6,085 nt of DNA. Source: Undivivens sp041654215. GTDB taxonomy: Bacteria; Omnitrophota; Gorgyraeia; Gygaellales; Profunditerraquicolaceae. The notes beneath the pieces are model-generated. The model was given only the letters and a program-made list of their open reading frames with translations. It made no database searches and had not been told where the DNA came from. Numbering within the stretch: position 1 is the stretch's first letter; each line of letters opens with the position of its first letter. Position numbers and translations under genes: made by a program. Positions 5,445 through 6,085 of this stretch are shown here, piece after piece. Location of the stretch: the NCBI GenBank assembly GCA_041654215.1, contig JBAZDY010000096.1:1-6085 (forward strand). The letters run 5' to 3'.

Positions 5445-6085
5445 ATGCCTTCCTCTCCCAGATTGCTGATCTTCGGTTCCTGCGTCTTTATATACGGCGC
5501 GGAAAAAGCGTTGATCAATCTCTGCTCCGCCCTGGACGGGCTGTATGAGATTACGGTATTCCTGCCCGGGGATGGCCCGCTGGCGGAGTTACTGCGTAAA
5601 CGCGGATACCGCGTCAAACTGCACAGGCTGGCGGTCTTGTCCTCTTCTTTCTCGCCCGCGCGCGCGGCCGGATATCTTCTGCTTTCGGCGTTCAATACGT
5701 TTTACATTATGTTTTACGCGGCCCTTGGCGGCTATGCAGGAATAGTCTCAAACAGCCTTTTGCTTCTGCCGCCGCTGCCGGCGGCGTGCCTGTGCGGGAA
5801 AAAGCATATCTGGATGTTCAGGGAATATTCCCCGTTTTCTTTTCTCAACCGCTTGCTCGCCGGGCTGGCATTGGTATTGCCGGGCAGGATAATCTGCATG
5901 TCGGAGAACATTCGGAAAGAGATGTTCGGGACAAGGTGCCCGGGGGCAGGGGACAAAGTGACGGTTATCCGCGAGCCTCTGCCATTCTCTCCTCGCCTGA
6001 AGGAGGAAGACGGGATGTTGCGCGGGGAATTGTCCATCCCCCGGCATAATGCGGTCATATTGCTTCCTTCCAGAATACATCCTTT
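5445..6085 (+). CDS. GT4-type glycosyltransferase, N-terminal part, 3' truncated
   Basis: The frame from ATG 5445 is open to the window end (213 codons) and is read only if the missing stop is accepted. The start shows the GT-B/GT4 N-terminal pattern: hydrophobic strand RLLIFGSCVF, then YGAEKALINLCSAL (17-30; compare the common GGAE..l.~La), then YEITVFLPGDGPLAELLRKRG (34-54). Later come HIWMFREYSP (121-130), IICMSENIRKEMF (149-161; compare ii..S......), KVTVIREPLPF (171-181; compare v.vi.ngid) and VILLPSRIHP (204-213), which in this family begins the C-terminal donor-nucleotide domain (..vgRl.p.KG). It probably transfers a sugar from a nucleotide donor to a glycan or lipid acceptor in the cytoplasm. 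The donor-binding EX7E region is beyond the window. No clear Shine-Dalgarno is seen. No other start codon lies in frame upstream before the promoter. Confidence 0.85.
   Translation, partial: MPSSPRLLIFGSCVFIYGAEKALINLCSALDGLYEITVFLPGDGPLAELLRKRGYRVKLHRLAVLSSSFSPARAAGYLLLSAFNTFYIMFYAALGGYAGIVSNSLLLLPPLPAACLCGKKHIWMFREYSPFSFLNRLLAGLALVLPGRIICMSENIRKEMFGTRCPGAGDKVTVIREPLPFSPRLKEEDGMLRGELSIPRHNAVILLPSRIHP

Noticed and set aside
5732..6080. Two minus-strand frames near the right edge
   Set aside because: Both lie opposite the plus-strand glycosyltransferase reading frame, which has a continuous GT4-like pattern and simply lacks a stop because the window ends.

Overview
The window looks like part of a Gram-negative-type bacterial genome of moderate GC content. 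ATA and AGG codons are used freely, and the long intergenic gap is packed with hairpin repeats. An O-antigen-ligase-like protein and a glycosyltransferase at the right end point to a bacterium with surface polysaccharide. A B12-dependent radical SAM enzyme points to anaerobic chemistry. The overall style resembles candidate-phylum metagenome genomes such as Omnitrophota, but that is a low-confidence guess; no rRNA or other phylogenetic marker is present.

Left and centre (1-4295, + strand) form what looks like one end of an aromatic-polyketide-type biosynthetic locus. It has two transcriptionally co-oriented blocks. Block one (1-2352) is a 5'-truncated cobalamin-binding radical SAM enzyme, a stand-alone acyl carrier protein (1313-1546) and a metal-dependent cyclase-family protein of the HxGTHxDxxxH type (1549-2352), with gaps of 17 and 2 nt. 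Block two (2698-4295) is an SRPBCC protein that closely resembles the aromatase/cyclases of type II polyketide synthases (TcmN/WhiE type), followed by an MFS exporter-like protein whose GTG start overlaps the cyclase stop codon. An ACP, two different cyclase families and an exporter make sense together if ketosynthase/chain-length-factor genes lie upstream of the window; none is visible here.

Between the blocks lies a 345-nt non-coding gap (2353-2697). It holds a hairpin starting on the cyclase stop codon, a cluster of TCGA-centred inverted repeats, two perfect 66-bp direct repeats each carrying an 11-bp inverted repeat, another hairpin between them, and a hairpin directly upstream of the Shine-Dalgarno of the aromatase gene. 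I see no convincing promoter or U-tract terminator in it.

Right end (4243-6085) is a different functional unit. A polytopic O-antigen ligase/Wzy-like protein is encoded on the minus strand and overlaps the end of the exporter gene by 53 bp. It is divergent from a GT4-type glycosyltransferase gene that runs off the window (5445-6085). The 50-nt space between these two starts contains two overlapping sigma70-like promoters facing opposite ways.
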